Shown piece after piece: positions 1 through 10,806 of a stretch of DNA of 64,000 bases. The number at the start of each line of letters is the position of its first letter. Position 1 is the stretch's first letter. A program made the position numbers and the translations under genes. Source of the DNA: Plutella xylostella (taxonomy: Eukaryota; Arthropoda; Insecta; Lepidoptera; Plutellidae); assembly GCF_932276165.1 (NCBI RefSeq), contig NC_063983.1, positions 8,191,501-8,255,500 of the forward strand, in the 5' to 3' direction. The notes below the pieces were generated by a model. That model had not been told where the DNA came from, did no database searches, and saw nothing but the letters and a program-made list of their open reading frames with translations.

Positions 1-84
1 GGGGCAAAAATATTTATTTGTTAATAATATAAAGCTTGCAAATCACCTCTGGCTACCCCTTCGGGGACTACAGTCGTGGGCATA

Positions 85-993
85 CGAGGGCGGGTCAATA
101 AGTCCGTGACTTTTATAATTTCCCGCCACTTAACTGAAAGAACAACATTGCTCCTGTCAACAGGCAACTGTCAGTTGACATCTGTCAAAATTTGGACCAG
201 TTACGTCACTTGGTTTGTGTTTTACACCCGTTCTTAGCAACTACCGCGTGATTTAAAAACATAATGGAAAAAACTGAATTTCGTGTGCTGACTAAGCATG
301 ATTTATTACGGAAAAAAACCATCACTGAAACCAAGGCTAAGCTTGATAAAGATTATGGGGACTCTGCACCATCAATATCTATGGTAAAAAGTGGTTTACT
401 GAATTCCGTTCTGGCCGTACAAGTACGGAAGATGCCGGACGTCCATGGCACCCAGTTGAGGTCTCTACACCTGAAATGATTGAAAAAAATCCCGACATGG
501 TGTTGGCCGATCGGAGATTGAAAGTGAGAGGGATAGTGGAAGCCACAGGGATATCACGTGGCTCAGTGGTTTCAATTTTGAATGATCACTTGGGTATGAA
601 AAAGCTTTCCGCAAGATGGGTGCCGCATTTGCTCACAAACACAATCGAATGACAACTTCGCAGAGGAGTGTTTGGCGTAGTTCAACCGAAATTCGGACGA
701 GTTTTTGCGCCGTTTTGTAACCGTGGACGAAACGTGGATCCACCACAACACACCAGAGACCAAACAGCAGTCTAAACAGTGGGTTTCTCGGGGTGAATCG
801 GCGCCAAAGAAGGCCAAGGTGGTTATTTTGATGACCTCGAGAAACCTCATTTTTTGGAAGGGATAAAAAAATTGCAGAAACGTTGGACTAAGTGTATAGT
901 GCTCAAAGGAGACTACGTTGAAAAATAAAAAATAAAATTATCAAAAAACCAGTATTTTCTTCAAAAAGTCACGGACTTATTGACCCACCCTCG
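85..993 (+). mobile_element. Deleted mariner-family transposon with transposase relic
   Basis: The ends are inverted repeats of about 30 bp (CGAGGGCGGGTCAATAAGTC at the left, its near complement at the right) flanked by TA on both sides, the target duplication of Tc1/mariner elements. The length is 909 bp against about 1.3 kb for a full mariner. A broken transposase is read on the plus strand. The N-terminal piece begins at 264 (MEKTEFRVLTKHDLL), the frame shifts near 415, a helix-turn-helix-like stretch follows (LKVRGIVEATGISRGSVVS), then the first catalytic block TVDETWIHH near 720. After that the frame jumps to a C-terminal tail ending YVEK near 925. The middle, with the remaining catalytic aspartates, is missing, so the copy cannot make active enzyme. 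It lies downstream of the last visible CCDC47 exon, presumably within an intron. Confidence 0.88.
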
Positions 994-1062
994 TATTATG
1001 TGTAATTGTGTATGTATTTATTAATGAAATGCGCGAGCTTCGCTTGGTGGATTCCAGGATAA

Positions 1063-1190
1063 AAAGTAGCTTATGTGTGCGATAGCCCTTGGCGATAAGG
1101 CTGCCTATTGTCCATTGTTTCTAGAATATCAGTATTTTTGTCTGTTCTGTTATCTTGGTGATCAATAAAGATACCTATATTCTATTCTAT
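1063..1190 (+). repeat. 3' end of a LINE (CR1/Jockey-like)
   Basis: The stretch with GCGATAAGGCTGCCTATTG followed by a T-rich stretch and AATAAAG resembles the 3' untranslated tail shared by many insect CR1/Jockey LINEs. A related tail (GCGATAAGTCCGCCCTTG) occurs at about 35070. No coding part remains. The family name is from memory. Confidence 0.45.
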
Positions 1191-1282
1191 TGCATGTGTT
1201 AATCCAAGCCATTCCAGGCTGTCAGTTTCAATACCGAATACATGATTTCATGGATATTTTATTGACATCATTATTCCCTTAC

Positions 1283-4200
1283 CAAGTCATGCATCTCCTT
1301 GGCGAGCCTCGTGGCGGTCTTCTTCTGAGCTATGCACAGCACGAACGGGTCCCCGTCGTCTTTGCCCAGTTGCACCTTGAACATAAGAGAGATAATCATT
1401 ATAATGTGGCCTAAAATAAGTGGTGATACTCTCGGAACTTACTAAGATTTGTTAATCGAATAATATTAATTAGTATTATAACCTATAAAGTGAGTTCAAA
1501 TAAATCGTTATTTAGTAAATTTTCTAGCAGTCTACCTGTATAAATATTATAAAAAATTAATATTCTATTAATTTACCTTCATCTGTAACGTATCCGCTTT
1601 AGGGCGAGCCACATTGATTAACACGTTGAGGAGGTCTTGGCGCTGAGGAAACAAGGGTCAAATTAGTATATTTAACAGAGCTTAGTTCGTTTATTTTTTA
1701 TGGCAATGTACCTATACCATCGCTCTTACGGTGAAGGAAAATATCGAGAGGAAACCTGCATATCTAGATTAAGCACATCTAGGTAGATATGTGAATCCAC
1801 TCTAACCCACAGTGGCCAGCGTGGGAAATGGTCCTAACTTAGGAAGGCAGTTTAGACCTTGGGGATATCCACAAAGGTTCCACTCGAGAGAGCCAGGTGC
1901 AGGTACTTACACCCCCACAGAGAATATAATAGAATAGAATACCTTAATAAGCTTCAGCGTCAGCAGCATGCCCTCGCAACAGGATCGTCCGCTACACCAC
2001 ATGGTGAAGCAGTGTTCCGCCTCGCGCCGCCAGCCCGCCTCCTCACTGCAATGTGACCCTTATACCTACCGTGATAAGTTTCAGAGTGACTAGTATATAA
2101 GCATATTGAGGCAGGATTACTTACTTACTCCGTTGGCTCAGCGACCCGAAGTGGATCTTGGCCTCAGATGCACTGGTCTCTATCCTGCGCGGTCGCTCTC
2201 CAGTGCCAGGATTGCTGAATTTGGACCCTGTCCCTACCTTAATGAGCGTCAAATTCAGCAGCATGGCTTCTCTTTAGGATCCTTTATGGCTTCTCCTCGC
2301 CTGATAGACACTGCATTATGTGCCCTATCCCCAACCTTAATAAGCTTCAACGTCAGCAGCATGCCCTCACAGCAGGATCGTCCACTGCACCACATGGTGA
2401 AGCAGTGCTCGGCCTCGCGCCGCCTACCCGCCTCCTCACTGCAATATCACCCCTATCCCTACCTTGATAAGCTTCAGTGTCAACAGCATGCCCTCACAGC
2501 AGGATCGTCTACTGCACCACATCGTGAAGCAGTGTTCCGCCTCGCGCCGCCAGCCCGCCTCCTCACTGCAATATCACCCCTATGCCTACCTTAATAAGCT
2601 TCAAAGTCAGTAGCCACATCCTTTATGGCTTCTCCTCGCCTGAAAGATATTGCAATATAACCCCTATGCCTACCTTAATAAGCTTCAGTGTCAACAGCAT
2701 GCCCTCACAGCAGGATCGTCCACTACACCACATGGTGAAGCAGTGTTCCGCCTCGCGCCGCCAGCCCGCCTCCTCGCCGGGGAGGGACACCACGTCCGAG
2801 CCTGTCTCACCTGCGGGGGTGGAGAGGGGGGTTATTAGTAATTATAGGTACCTACTTAACCCTAAATAAGGCATGGCCATACAAAATTTTATTCATTGGT
2901 TTTCGCCTGTAACTCCAGGTACCACTAGGGTTAAAATAAGGTGGGATTTTTTTCCCTTGGCCTATTACAGGTTCAAGAAGTTTTTTTGGGACATCTCACA
3001 CACGGCCAACCTACCCCAAACTAGGCAGAACTTGTGATATGGGTGTCGGACAGCTGATATATCTATATAAATACATAGATTAATTAAATAGATAAACGAC
3101 AACCAGACACAAGGCAAACACAAATGCTCATCACACAGATATTTACCCAGGGCGAGATTCGAACCCGCGGCCCCAAGACTTGGAAGTAGCTTCACTGCCA
3201 CCTTAGCTACGGTGCGGTCATGTGTGTGATGGGAGTCACATTTTGCAGCTTCACTTCATCTAAAGCAAACTTCCACCACACTCACCGACTAAAGTGAAGT
3301 TATCCTCCAACAGCGGCTTATGCAGCTTCAGCAGGTTAGTGGCGAGCGCGGTGTTGCGCGCGCGCCCCGCGAGATACGCGAGGGCGTAGGCGCCAAGAAG
3401 GACGCACAAAGCGCCCTCCAGCCAGTACGCGTCCCAGCGGGGGCGGCCTGTTATTGGCACCTGGAGGGGGGAATAGAATGTGTCTTTATTCGTCACCGAA
3501 ATGGCGATGCTGACAAAAGTTACGTATAGACTAGGAACAATGAGGGATCTTTTGCCAGGCAACCTTGGATTATATTTGAAGTAGTAGAGAAGTAAATAAT
3601 TAAAATATTGCCAAGAAAAGTATCAGGTCGGGTGCAGTGTAGGGTTTTACACGAGAGATGTGCTGCTATGTTGCGTTGGACACGTTTGATATGCAAATAA
3701 TTGTAATCATTGGCCAACACAGTGGTGTCTTGGGAATGGAGTTCTTTAATTTCATTGCTGTATAGCTAACGTGACCATTTATTTTTTATGTCAAAGCGGG
3801 ACACTTGCGGAATTTCATATCCCTCAAAGATACAGACCTACATATATTATCTTTCTTTCTTATCTTCTTATCTTTTCGCTTAGTTTGCTCAGTGCATCAA
3901 TTGAAACTTCAATCCCTACGATGAAAGAGTGAAATGTGAAAGAGATGCATGAATGATGAATGACAATTTATTTATCTAATAATCTTGTAAAGTTGGTATA
4001 TTTAGGATACCTAAGTACTTACTATGTTTTTATAAATAAACCAGACGGGTACACTACATAAATCCGAATAACTTTTTTACGAATTTGATAAAAACGATTT
4101 TTTAAATTTTGTATTTCATAGTTCTAGTAAATTTTAAGCTCGAATAACGAAAATTACGAAAAGTTGATAAACGAAATTTCAAACAATAGATTTATTAAAA

Positions 4201-6470
4201 TGACCAAATTAAATTTTTCGAAGTTTTAAATATACGATTTATTATTATATCGAATTGTTTAAATAACGAATCCCGAAGTTTTAATATTCCGAAAACACAA
4301 ATCCCCGAATGTAACAATTTAACTTTTTTTTGCTTCGCTCCGCTCCGCTTTGTTTTTCGACATCTATGTGCACCTAAACGCTCCTCCACGCTTTGCTCGT
4401 CGTCGCACTTATTTTTAGGTTTAGGACCTAAGGTTTTACACGGTAAAAATCAGAGCCATTGTTTTGCTTTGTTGTGTAACTTAACAACAAATACTACAAA
4501 TAGTTTTCTATTTAACAAAAATTTTACTCTATATTTGAAACGCTCCGCTTTGTTTTTCGATATCTATGTACCTAACACGCTCCTCCTCGCTTTGATCGTC
4601 GTCGCACCTATCTTTAGGTTTTGGTTCTAAAGTTTTTGAAACGTTCATTTTATTTTTGACAAAATCACGAGTTATCATATTTTCGGTCCGGATTTGATAT
4701 TTTCGTGATTATAATAAATCTGTATTTTATTTTTCGTAGGTATACTAAAATAATCGTATTTTTTAACGTTCGTGTATTTAACAATCGTAATAAAAACCTT
4801 CGTGATTATTATATCTAAGTATTAAATTTTTATAAATCCATATTTAAAAAATCGTTATTGCAATATTTTTTAAATTAGGTATTCGGTGTTTCAAATTCGG
4901 AAATAAGTGTATTGGAATTTTGGGTGTTCAAATACCAGACGCTACAAAATTCTTAAACATGATACTTTGATTTTCTTAATAATTTGAATAGTTTAATTTA
5001 AAGTTCTTATCAATAGTGCATCATATCTTATTTTCACATTCATAAAACTTAATACAGATTACTTTTTTGGAAAACATGTAGGTACTCCCACGCATTTCTT
5101 CTTTGTTAGGAATCGGTAGGTGAGCGAGATAAATTTATATACACGATAGAGCAAGAGCGACTCAATGATCGTCACTGAACGAAGTTACTCGCGGAGTCTC
5201 GGTGGAACTTGGACTCATATTACTCACTATAGTTTATGTGAGTAAGTGATAAGAAGATAAATATCTGTCTCAAGTGATTAAAAGCAAGAAAGGAAATATG
5301 GGATGAAGTTACAAAATGTAGGTAATTTAAATTATCGTTTGTTCTGTTTACGAAAGCGGGACATTTTTGCCCTCGCGGGGGACAGCGGGACGCACAGCTT
5401 GAAAGCGGGACTGTCCCGCCCAAAGCGGGACGTATGGTCACGTTATGTATAGCACATCAGCTAATATTTATTTTAGTGGTCTTACCTTAGAAATGGTGAT
5501 CTTTGGTTGTTCAGACGTCTTCGGGGGTGTGTCCTGGAACCCCTCAAACTCTTCAGGATCTTGGAAATGCTCAAACTCATTATCCTCATCCTGAAAAACA
5601 GAATTCATGTACATTCTTATATTATCACCTGCCTGCATTATCTATATGTAGACTCCACCATATGCAAAGTGTACATAATTTATGATACTAATGCATTGCA
5701 GTTGGTGCAATATACAGATGTTCCATTTCCCACAAAGGGGCAGTAGGGCCAACCTTAAAAGGGGGACATGAGCATAGGGTCCACTTATCATTTTGTAACA
5801 TGGGGGAGATAATTTAACACTTATCTGTGTATGTAGTATAATACTTTTATTAAGTTCTGTAGTTAAATTTTAACATAATGTGTAAAGTAGATAAATTATT
5901 CAATGCTAACCTCAACTAGAATATCATCTTCAACCTCTGGTGAGCTCTGGAACTGGTCTGGAGTTGCCGGCTTTGGCTTTGGTAAAGATGGCTCTGCATT
6001 TTCAAAATCTGCAATATTATAAAATGTTACATTTTCTATTGTATGGTATTGCTGTATTAAGATAATCAGGAGAACTTAGGTTTTTTTTTTAACCAGAAAA
6101 AGGTTTAGGAAAGTAGGTTGTGTAGAAGAAATAGATTTTTATCAAATAAGACAGCTTTTTATATCTTTATGTTAGAATAAGGTCTATTTTTGTGTACACA
6201 TAAAGAATATATCTATCTATTTATCTAATTGATTAAAAAAACTATACATATATCTGATAAATCTAATAGGATCACTATGAAACAAAAGAACTGTGTAAAA
6301 TAAGCATATTATTTCTTACCGGCAACATCGTTAGCATTGTCATCCTCGGCATCGAACTGCTCAAACTCTGCGAAGTCATCATCTTCAAGAGCGACATCCT
6401 CGTACGCCTGCGTGACCAGCACCCCGCACAGCACCAGCACCACCGGCACCAGCACCGAGCTGATCTTCAT
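1283..6470 (-). CDS. CCDC47: CCDC47-like ER membrane protein (PAT complex), 5' seven coding exons
   Basis: CCDC47 (calumin; DUF1682) is an ER membrane protein that, in the PAT complex, assists insertion of multipass proteins and affects ER calcium. The coding exons, in gene order, are 6320-6470, 5911-6008, 5486-5590, 3286-3460, 2674-2810, 1577-1642 and 1283-1375. All junctions are GT-AG and all phases agree, giving 275 residues. The ATG at 6468-6470 starts a signal peptide (MKISSVLVPVVLVLCGVLV). A Glu/Asp-rich luminal part follows (DDDFAEFEQFDAEDD, then PEEFEGFQDTPPK), then one membrane span (LEGALCVLLGAYALAYLAG). The cytosolic hallmarks LLEDNFTLVG, MWCSGRSCCEGMLLTLKLIK and RQDLLNVLINVARPK align with the vertebrate protein as I recall it. 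The remaining C-terminal half lies beyond the left edge. The exon at 2674-2810 is followed by three truncated copies in the next intron, and a 1.7-kb hAT-like element lies between 3460 and 5486. Confidence 0.9.
1695..1942 (+). repeat. SINE, 5'-truncated copy
   Basis: This matches the 3' two-thirds of the fuller minus-strand SINE at 22800-23235. Shared landmarks are ACCATCGCTCTTACGGTGAA, the AGATATGTGAATCCAC block, GAGAGAGCCAGGTGCAGGTA and a tail of ATAATAGAATAGAAT. The tail stops exactly at the donor side of the truncated CCDC47 exon copy at 1943, so its last bases now supply positions +3 onward of that donor. Confidence 0.7.
1943..2045 (-). pseudogene. Truncated copy 1 of the CCDC47 exon at 2674-2810
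   Basis: The last 102 bases of the real exon (34 codons, from GEEAGWRRE onward, through CSGRSCCEG to LKLIK) are kept with no stop, preceded by TTGCAG-T in place of the first 34 bases. It is followed by GTATTC as donor, formed by the adjacent SINE tail. The exon upstream ends in phase 1, so splicing into this copy at the CAG would shift the frame. It therefore looks like a relic rather than a usable alternative exon. Confidence 0.8.
2336..2438 (-). pseudogene. Truncated copy 2 of the CCDC47 exon
   Basis: It has the same 103-bp structure and the same TTGCAG-T left boundary as copy 1. The conserved Trp of EAGWRRE is Arg here, and the donor has drifted to GTTGGG. The rest of the coding sequence, including CSGRSCCEG, is intact. 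It starts 127 bp from copy 3, and the spacer is intron sequence repeated with the exon piece. Confidence 0.8.
2463..2565 (-). pseudogene. Truncated copy 3 of the CCDC47 exon
   Basis: It has the same boundaries as copies 1 and 2 and a good donor (GTAGGG). The invariant Gly of CSGRSCC is Arg here. It lies between copy 2 and the complete exon at 2674. Shorter and more decayed pieces of the same unit can be seen near 2060-2096, 2236-2330 and 2586-2660, so at least seven units were once laid down in tandem. Confidence 0.8.
2975..3222 (-). repeat. tRNA-derived SINE
   Basis: On the minus strand the head reads like a tRNA: AGCTAAGGTGGCAGTGAAGC resembles an A box, and GGGTTCGAATCTC (3155-3167) is a near-perfect B box. 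The body contains GTTTGGGGTAGGTTGGCCG and ends in an A-run near 2980. It lies in CCDC47 intron sequence. It is a SINE head and not a functional tRNA, because no acceptor stem or CCA-side pairing can be drawn. Confidence 0.75.
3767..5445. mobile_element. Non-autonomous hAT-like DNA transposon
   Basis: The termini TAACGTGACCAT and ATGGTCACGTTA are inverted, and both are flanked by the direct repeat TGTATAGC (3759-3766 and 5446-5453). An 8-bp target duplication is typical of hAT elements. Close to the right end the sequence is rich in AAAGCGGGAC/GTCCCGC repeats. No transposase frame is present. The interior holds two related segments with GCTCCTCCTCGCTTTG-like blocks (about 4330-4430 and 4540-4625) that resemble the inverted-repeat element at 18885-19270, so a second element may be nested inside. 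The whole insertion is in an intron of the CCDC47-like gene. Confidence 0.75.
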
Positions 6471-7950
6471 CTTAACTGGAATAATTTAGATGTAGGTATA
6501 ATTAATTAACATGAAATTGATAAAGCTGACCTGAGACAGAGGGCTGTTATTGGTTGTATGAGGTAGGCCGTTGTGGTTCTCCTTGGGACAGACCTAAGTT
6601 CAACAGTGAACAGATATGGGCTTATAATGATATGAAAACTACACACTTACAGATGTATTGAGGGAATAAAGCAGTCACAGATTATTTAATCTAAGTTACA
6701 GTTTACTCAAGATAAGATGAAAGATAGTGGAACCAGAGATGTAACAAGGAGATTCAATATTTCCTACACAGTTAAAGCAAATGTTAATGACCTAGATAAA
6801 TGTACATTGTATTATTAGCTACAACATAGCTACACAGTAAAAATACCTACTTGTTACCTAGTCTTATTGGAAAACTAGTCATATTAATACACAAGGCCTT
6901 GTTTCAAGCTCATTGTTTACTAGTATGACACTTAAATTACGCAAATTTATTCGATGAGTATTAATTTGTATGGTACCTATTATCAATATACCAACATAAC
7001 CTTAAAATTAGTAAGAAAATATATTGGGAATTGTGTCTTGAATTGAAACAGACTATTACAGCCGGTCCACTAGGTGACTGTCATATATTATGTTAATGTA
7101 TGTAATCTAATTAAAACTGTTCATATAACGATTTGTGAATTAACTATTGTGTGAAAATAAAGAATTTACCGATGATCACTTTTTGTTGATGTGGAAGTAA
7201 ACAAAATGACGATCCGTGACTTAACTTACCTAAAATGCTAATTCGGTTAATTAACACCTATTTTTAATTGATTAATTGTTTAATTTTCATAACAATCTAT
7301 TCGCCTTCACCTAAATTCTCTCACTGACTGAAGAAATACTGTAAAAAACCTGAAAAATCTAATAAAGTGAAATGAACACCACAGACAATATATTTTTATT
7401 TAAATGAACATTGAGGTACAGGTAACATAGTTTACTAGCAGTTCTCAGTGTGGAATTCACCAATTCTTCCAACGTTCCGGTGTAGTGCTGTCAAACACAT
7501 CCATAGACAATTAATTTATTTTTAAAATGTTATTGGGCAAATGCTCCATAAATTTTAATAAATATTTTTTTCATTTATCACTTTATATTTGCATTATATT
7601 TATCATCTATGTTTTTTTATACGAAAGTTATTTTTATGAATGCCATTTTCCCATTTTCACATAAAGCGCCACATACCTAAAAGCGGGAAATCCAAATCTG
7701 CATCAGCCAAAAACCGTAACTTAGAATAATAACAGCCTGGCTTTTGGAAGACAGGGAGACCATAATGGAAGACCACGAACGGAAAACGGTTGTATCTTGG
7801 GGTGCCCTCCAAGTCCTCCAAGACACTTTCCCTTCATAGTAACCGGATGGAATTGCAGAAGACCGAGGAAAAAGTGACGTGCATGGCCTTGTGCAATGTG
7901 CATGGCGCTCCTTGAGCTGATGAGCTCTGTCAAGCAAAGTGTAGGGCCCC

Positions 7951-8049
7951 ATTAGTGCGAAGCGTTGCGTCGCCCCAAAGGAACGATCGGACGATCAATA
8001 ATATGAAACGTCCCAAAAATGTATGGCAGCGACGACGCATCGCACTAAT
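7951..8049. repeat. Small inverted-repeat element (MITE-like)
   Basis: ATTAGTGCGAAGCGTTGCGT at the left and the complementary ACGACGCATCGCACTAAT at the right form imperfect terminal repeats of about 20 bp around a 60-bp centre. No clear target duplication beyond TTA/TAA is visible. Confidence 0.5.
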
Positions 8050-8606
8050 ATCTTTATTACTAATGAGGCCTCGCCCAAACAGGCACGATCTTCACCACAG
8101 ACATTCATCTTCCTTCACTAAAGATTATGGGGCGACGATAATACGATGAAAAGTTAAATATAGATATTACAATAGTTGGATTAGTATTGTCACAAAAAAG
8201 CTAAAGCTATTAAACGGGAAAAGTTTGGAAAAGTCAAATTGTTAATATCGTATGTTAAGGAAAGGAAGCTAGTTAAATAAAGTAAACTACAGAGCTCTCT
8301 TAAATGTCTAATATTTCTTCATTCTATAAAATTTTAAGTTTGGCAGTAGTGGTAATTCGCTATAAACCCATCTAATCTACATAAATAGTTAGTACATTAG
8401 TTTTTGTAAGTAATGAGATATGGATCAATTTCCTTCGCTCTCACCGGAACAGATAAGTTTGTGGCACTGTAGTACCCATTGACGTATGTAGTACCTATTT
8501 AGGTTAGGTCCCTTACTATGAGTAAAAATCTCAGATCATAAAAAATTTAAGAACCTACCTACCTCTACCTAGTAGTTACATTGCAGTAGTAGCTACTAAG
8601 TAAGTA

Positions 8607-8795
8607 CACTCACGGGCAATGAAATCTCTTCCACTGAGAAAAGCACCAAATTGCTCCTAAACGAAAAAGTCTAGCTTAATGACGCCTTCTTACTTAAAAA
8701 CGGTACCTAATATTTTGGTCAAAATTGAAATTTTATTTAATGGGTCGTTTGTTGTTGGTATTTTGTGAGTGGAAATTTTTAATTGCCCGTGAGTG
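8607..8795. mobile_element. Mariner-type MITE
   Basis: The ends CACTCACGGGCAATGAAA and TTTTTAATTGCCCGTGAGTG are inverted repeats and both abut TA. The element is 189 bp with no coding capacity. TA target duplications and CACTCACGGGCAAT termini are typical of mariner-derived miniature elements in Lepidoptera. Confidence 0.8.
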
Positions 8796-9491
8796 TATTT
8801 ATATGTATATAAAGTATTTATTTACTATGACAAGATTTATTATTGTTAAGAGGTGTTTAGTTTAACTATTCGCCTATTAGTCGTGTACGTCCCAACATAA
8901 GTGATGCATTGATAACTTAATAATGTTAAACAATCGACCACAAAATGATGCCGGATTTAATTAAAAATACATCAATAAAATAACATCCGCAATGTGACTG
9001 TAGGCCAATTTAGGTAACTAACTACAGGTAAATACATGTCATAGGTGCCATTTTAGTTTATTTAATTTCGCCTCTACACATTGGCCATCGCATTTATAAA
9101 AATGTGAACCAAGGTTCTACCTTTTCTCACAAACAATTTGAATAAAAGTAAGTAGTAGCAAGCCTTAGGCCATTTCACTGTAGCGCGGTGGGATGGCGAT
9201 GGTGGAAGTATAAATAATTGCAACTTTTGAACAAGTTTCCCCTCTATAGAAGCCGCCGGTTCTCGTGGGAAAATGTTCTCAAAGTCTGGTCTAGCCCCGG
9301 TAAGATAGGGACCTGTTTCCTGCCCTCTTTAAGGCATGCCTAGATTAGAAGCGCTTGTGGTGATGTACCTAGTTCTAGGTAGGTAACCTAGTACTTTATG
9401 GAGACAGGTATGGACGGACATAGGTACATGACATCTAAATTGTTACTTACGAGTGCGACTATACATTGGGACTAACATAAACACTGGCGAA

Positions 9492-9560
9492 AAGTGGGTG
9501 CAGCAATGCACCTCTGCCTACCCCGCAAGGGAGTACATTAGTACAAGGCGTGAGTTTTTT
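9492..9560 (+). repeat. Dispersed repeat tail (CACCTCTGCCTACCCC family)
   Basis: GCACCTCTGCCTACCCCGCA with a following GGCGTGAG and poly-T resembles the piece at 43-80 (CACCTCTGGCTACCCCTTCG) and, more loosely, the duplicated segment at 60853-61030. It is probably the 3' end of a dispersed element, but I cannot name the family with certainty. Confidence 0.4.
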
Positions 9561-10687
9561 TTTTACGAGTGCGAGGCTGAATAGGGAAAGTACCCAATTA
9601 ATGATTTTTGTTTGTGACTGACGAACAATAACAACCGACTTGTCTTCGACATTTATTAAGCACCCTTTAAAAACAGAACGTCCACACGGAAAGGAACTTA
9701 TTTGAACAAGTATGTACCTACCTTATTATTTAATTAAATGCATCCCTATACAGAGTGTTGCAAAAAAGGTAAGTATAGTATATGTGTGTACAAATAAAGA
9801 ATATTCTATCTATCTATTGAAAGGAGGTGACTCAGTGAGAAATTCTGAACAACTTTTGTCCGTAATACCTAATCTAAACTAACAGAAAACAAGTCAAAAA
9901 TATGTGTAGGTACCTACTTACATATTACATACCTATATATAGGTATTTTATTAGTCGACATTTGAGAGCAACATCATCATAACATCTCAGGATAAACGGC
10001 ATTGCGGATATGTCGCGAAGGACCATGACATTTTCAAAGGGATCTTAGTCATTGCTCGCTATTGTTTAGCTAAGAAGCAAATTTAAAGTATATTGCAGGA
10101 TTGTGTAGTATTTATTAGTTATACCTTGTTATATGTACACGTACATTTAACAGCTGTGAAACTAGCCAGAAAAATTGGAATATAGACGTGTTACTTGACT
10201 TTTGAAACTTGACTGATATACCGATTAAGTATCGATTTGATGAAATAGCTCGTAGCGATAGGCGTTAGTATATATTATGCAATGCATGTATTAGGGGAAG
10301 TACTTATACGTATAATTATTTTGTAGCTTTTTACCTACTACGCTATCACTCTAATGATGTCATTTCTGTAGGTATTTCCCATAGTACCTACATTATACTC
10401 GCTTACGAACCTATGTTTTAAATTCTTACTTGCCTGCCCGTAGCAGTTACCAACACAATAGCGTAACAAAAAATGTACGCTGTACGGTACAGTTTAATCC
10501 AAAGATTCTTGAGCAGAGTAAAGCTCGATCTAATTTAGTGTGCAAAAGCTTTGCATTACCAAGTAGCCTTATTGAATTGCCAAAAAGTGCCCGCTATCCG
10601 ATTTTATCCTGTTACTTATATGGTCCATTGAAAATGAAGATTATAATTCGATGAAATTTCTCAGAGTATGATTCAGTGTGGAGGGAC

Positions 10688-10725
10688 CATATAAGCGGCG
10701 CTAAGGCCACGTCCATTGCCAGTCC
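10688..10725 (+). promoter_or_regulatory. Likely core promoter of lysozyme 1
   Basis: CATATAAG at 10688-10695 is a TATA-like box. An initiator-like TCCATTGCCAGTCC lies about 22-35 bases downstream, and the ATG follows at 10807 after a leader of about 90 bases. The spacing fits a TATA-plus-initiator insect promoter. This is inference from motifs only. Confidence 0.45.
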
Positions 10726-10806
10726 AGTCCAGCCGCGTGCGCCACTCACGCGTTTATTTGAATTTAGAATTTAATATTTTTAAGTTTTTTATTAGTTTCC
10801 GACGCC

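Larger units (their letters stand above)
6471..10687. other. Spacer between CCDC47-like and lysozyme 1 genes
   Basis: This is the region between two divergent genes (CCDC47 minus, lysozyme 1 plus). The CCDC47 ATG is preceded by TTCCAGTTAAG, compatible with an acceptor for a 5'UTR exon somewhere in 6480-7500, but I cannot place that exon or its promoter. The rest is AT-rich with two small inverted-repeat elements (listed separately) and a stretch at 7677-7950 with overlapping frames but no recognisable protein. I see no further gene. Confidence 0.5.

Noticed and set aside
1943..2565. Mutually exclusive alternative exons in CCDC47
   Set aside because: Each copy lacks the real acceptor region and has an entry phase incompatible with the preceding exon; two carry substitutions at conserved residues.
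2106..2869. Plus-strand open frames of 95-162 codons
   Set aside because: They are antisense shadows of the repeated CCDC47 exon units on the minus strand.
7677..7952. A 91-codon minus-strand protein
   Set aside because: No start context, no recognisable domain, and two overlapping frames of similar length; not enough to call a gene.
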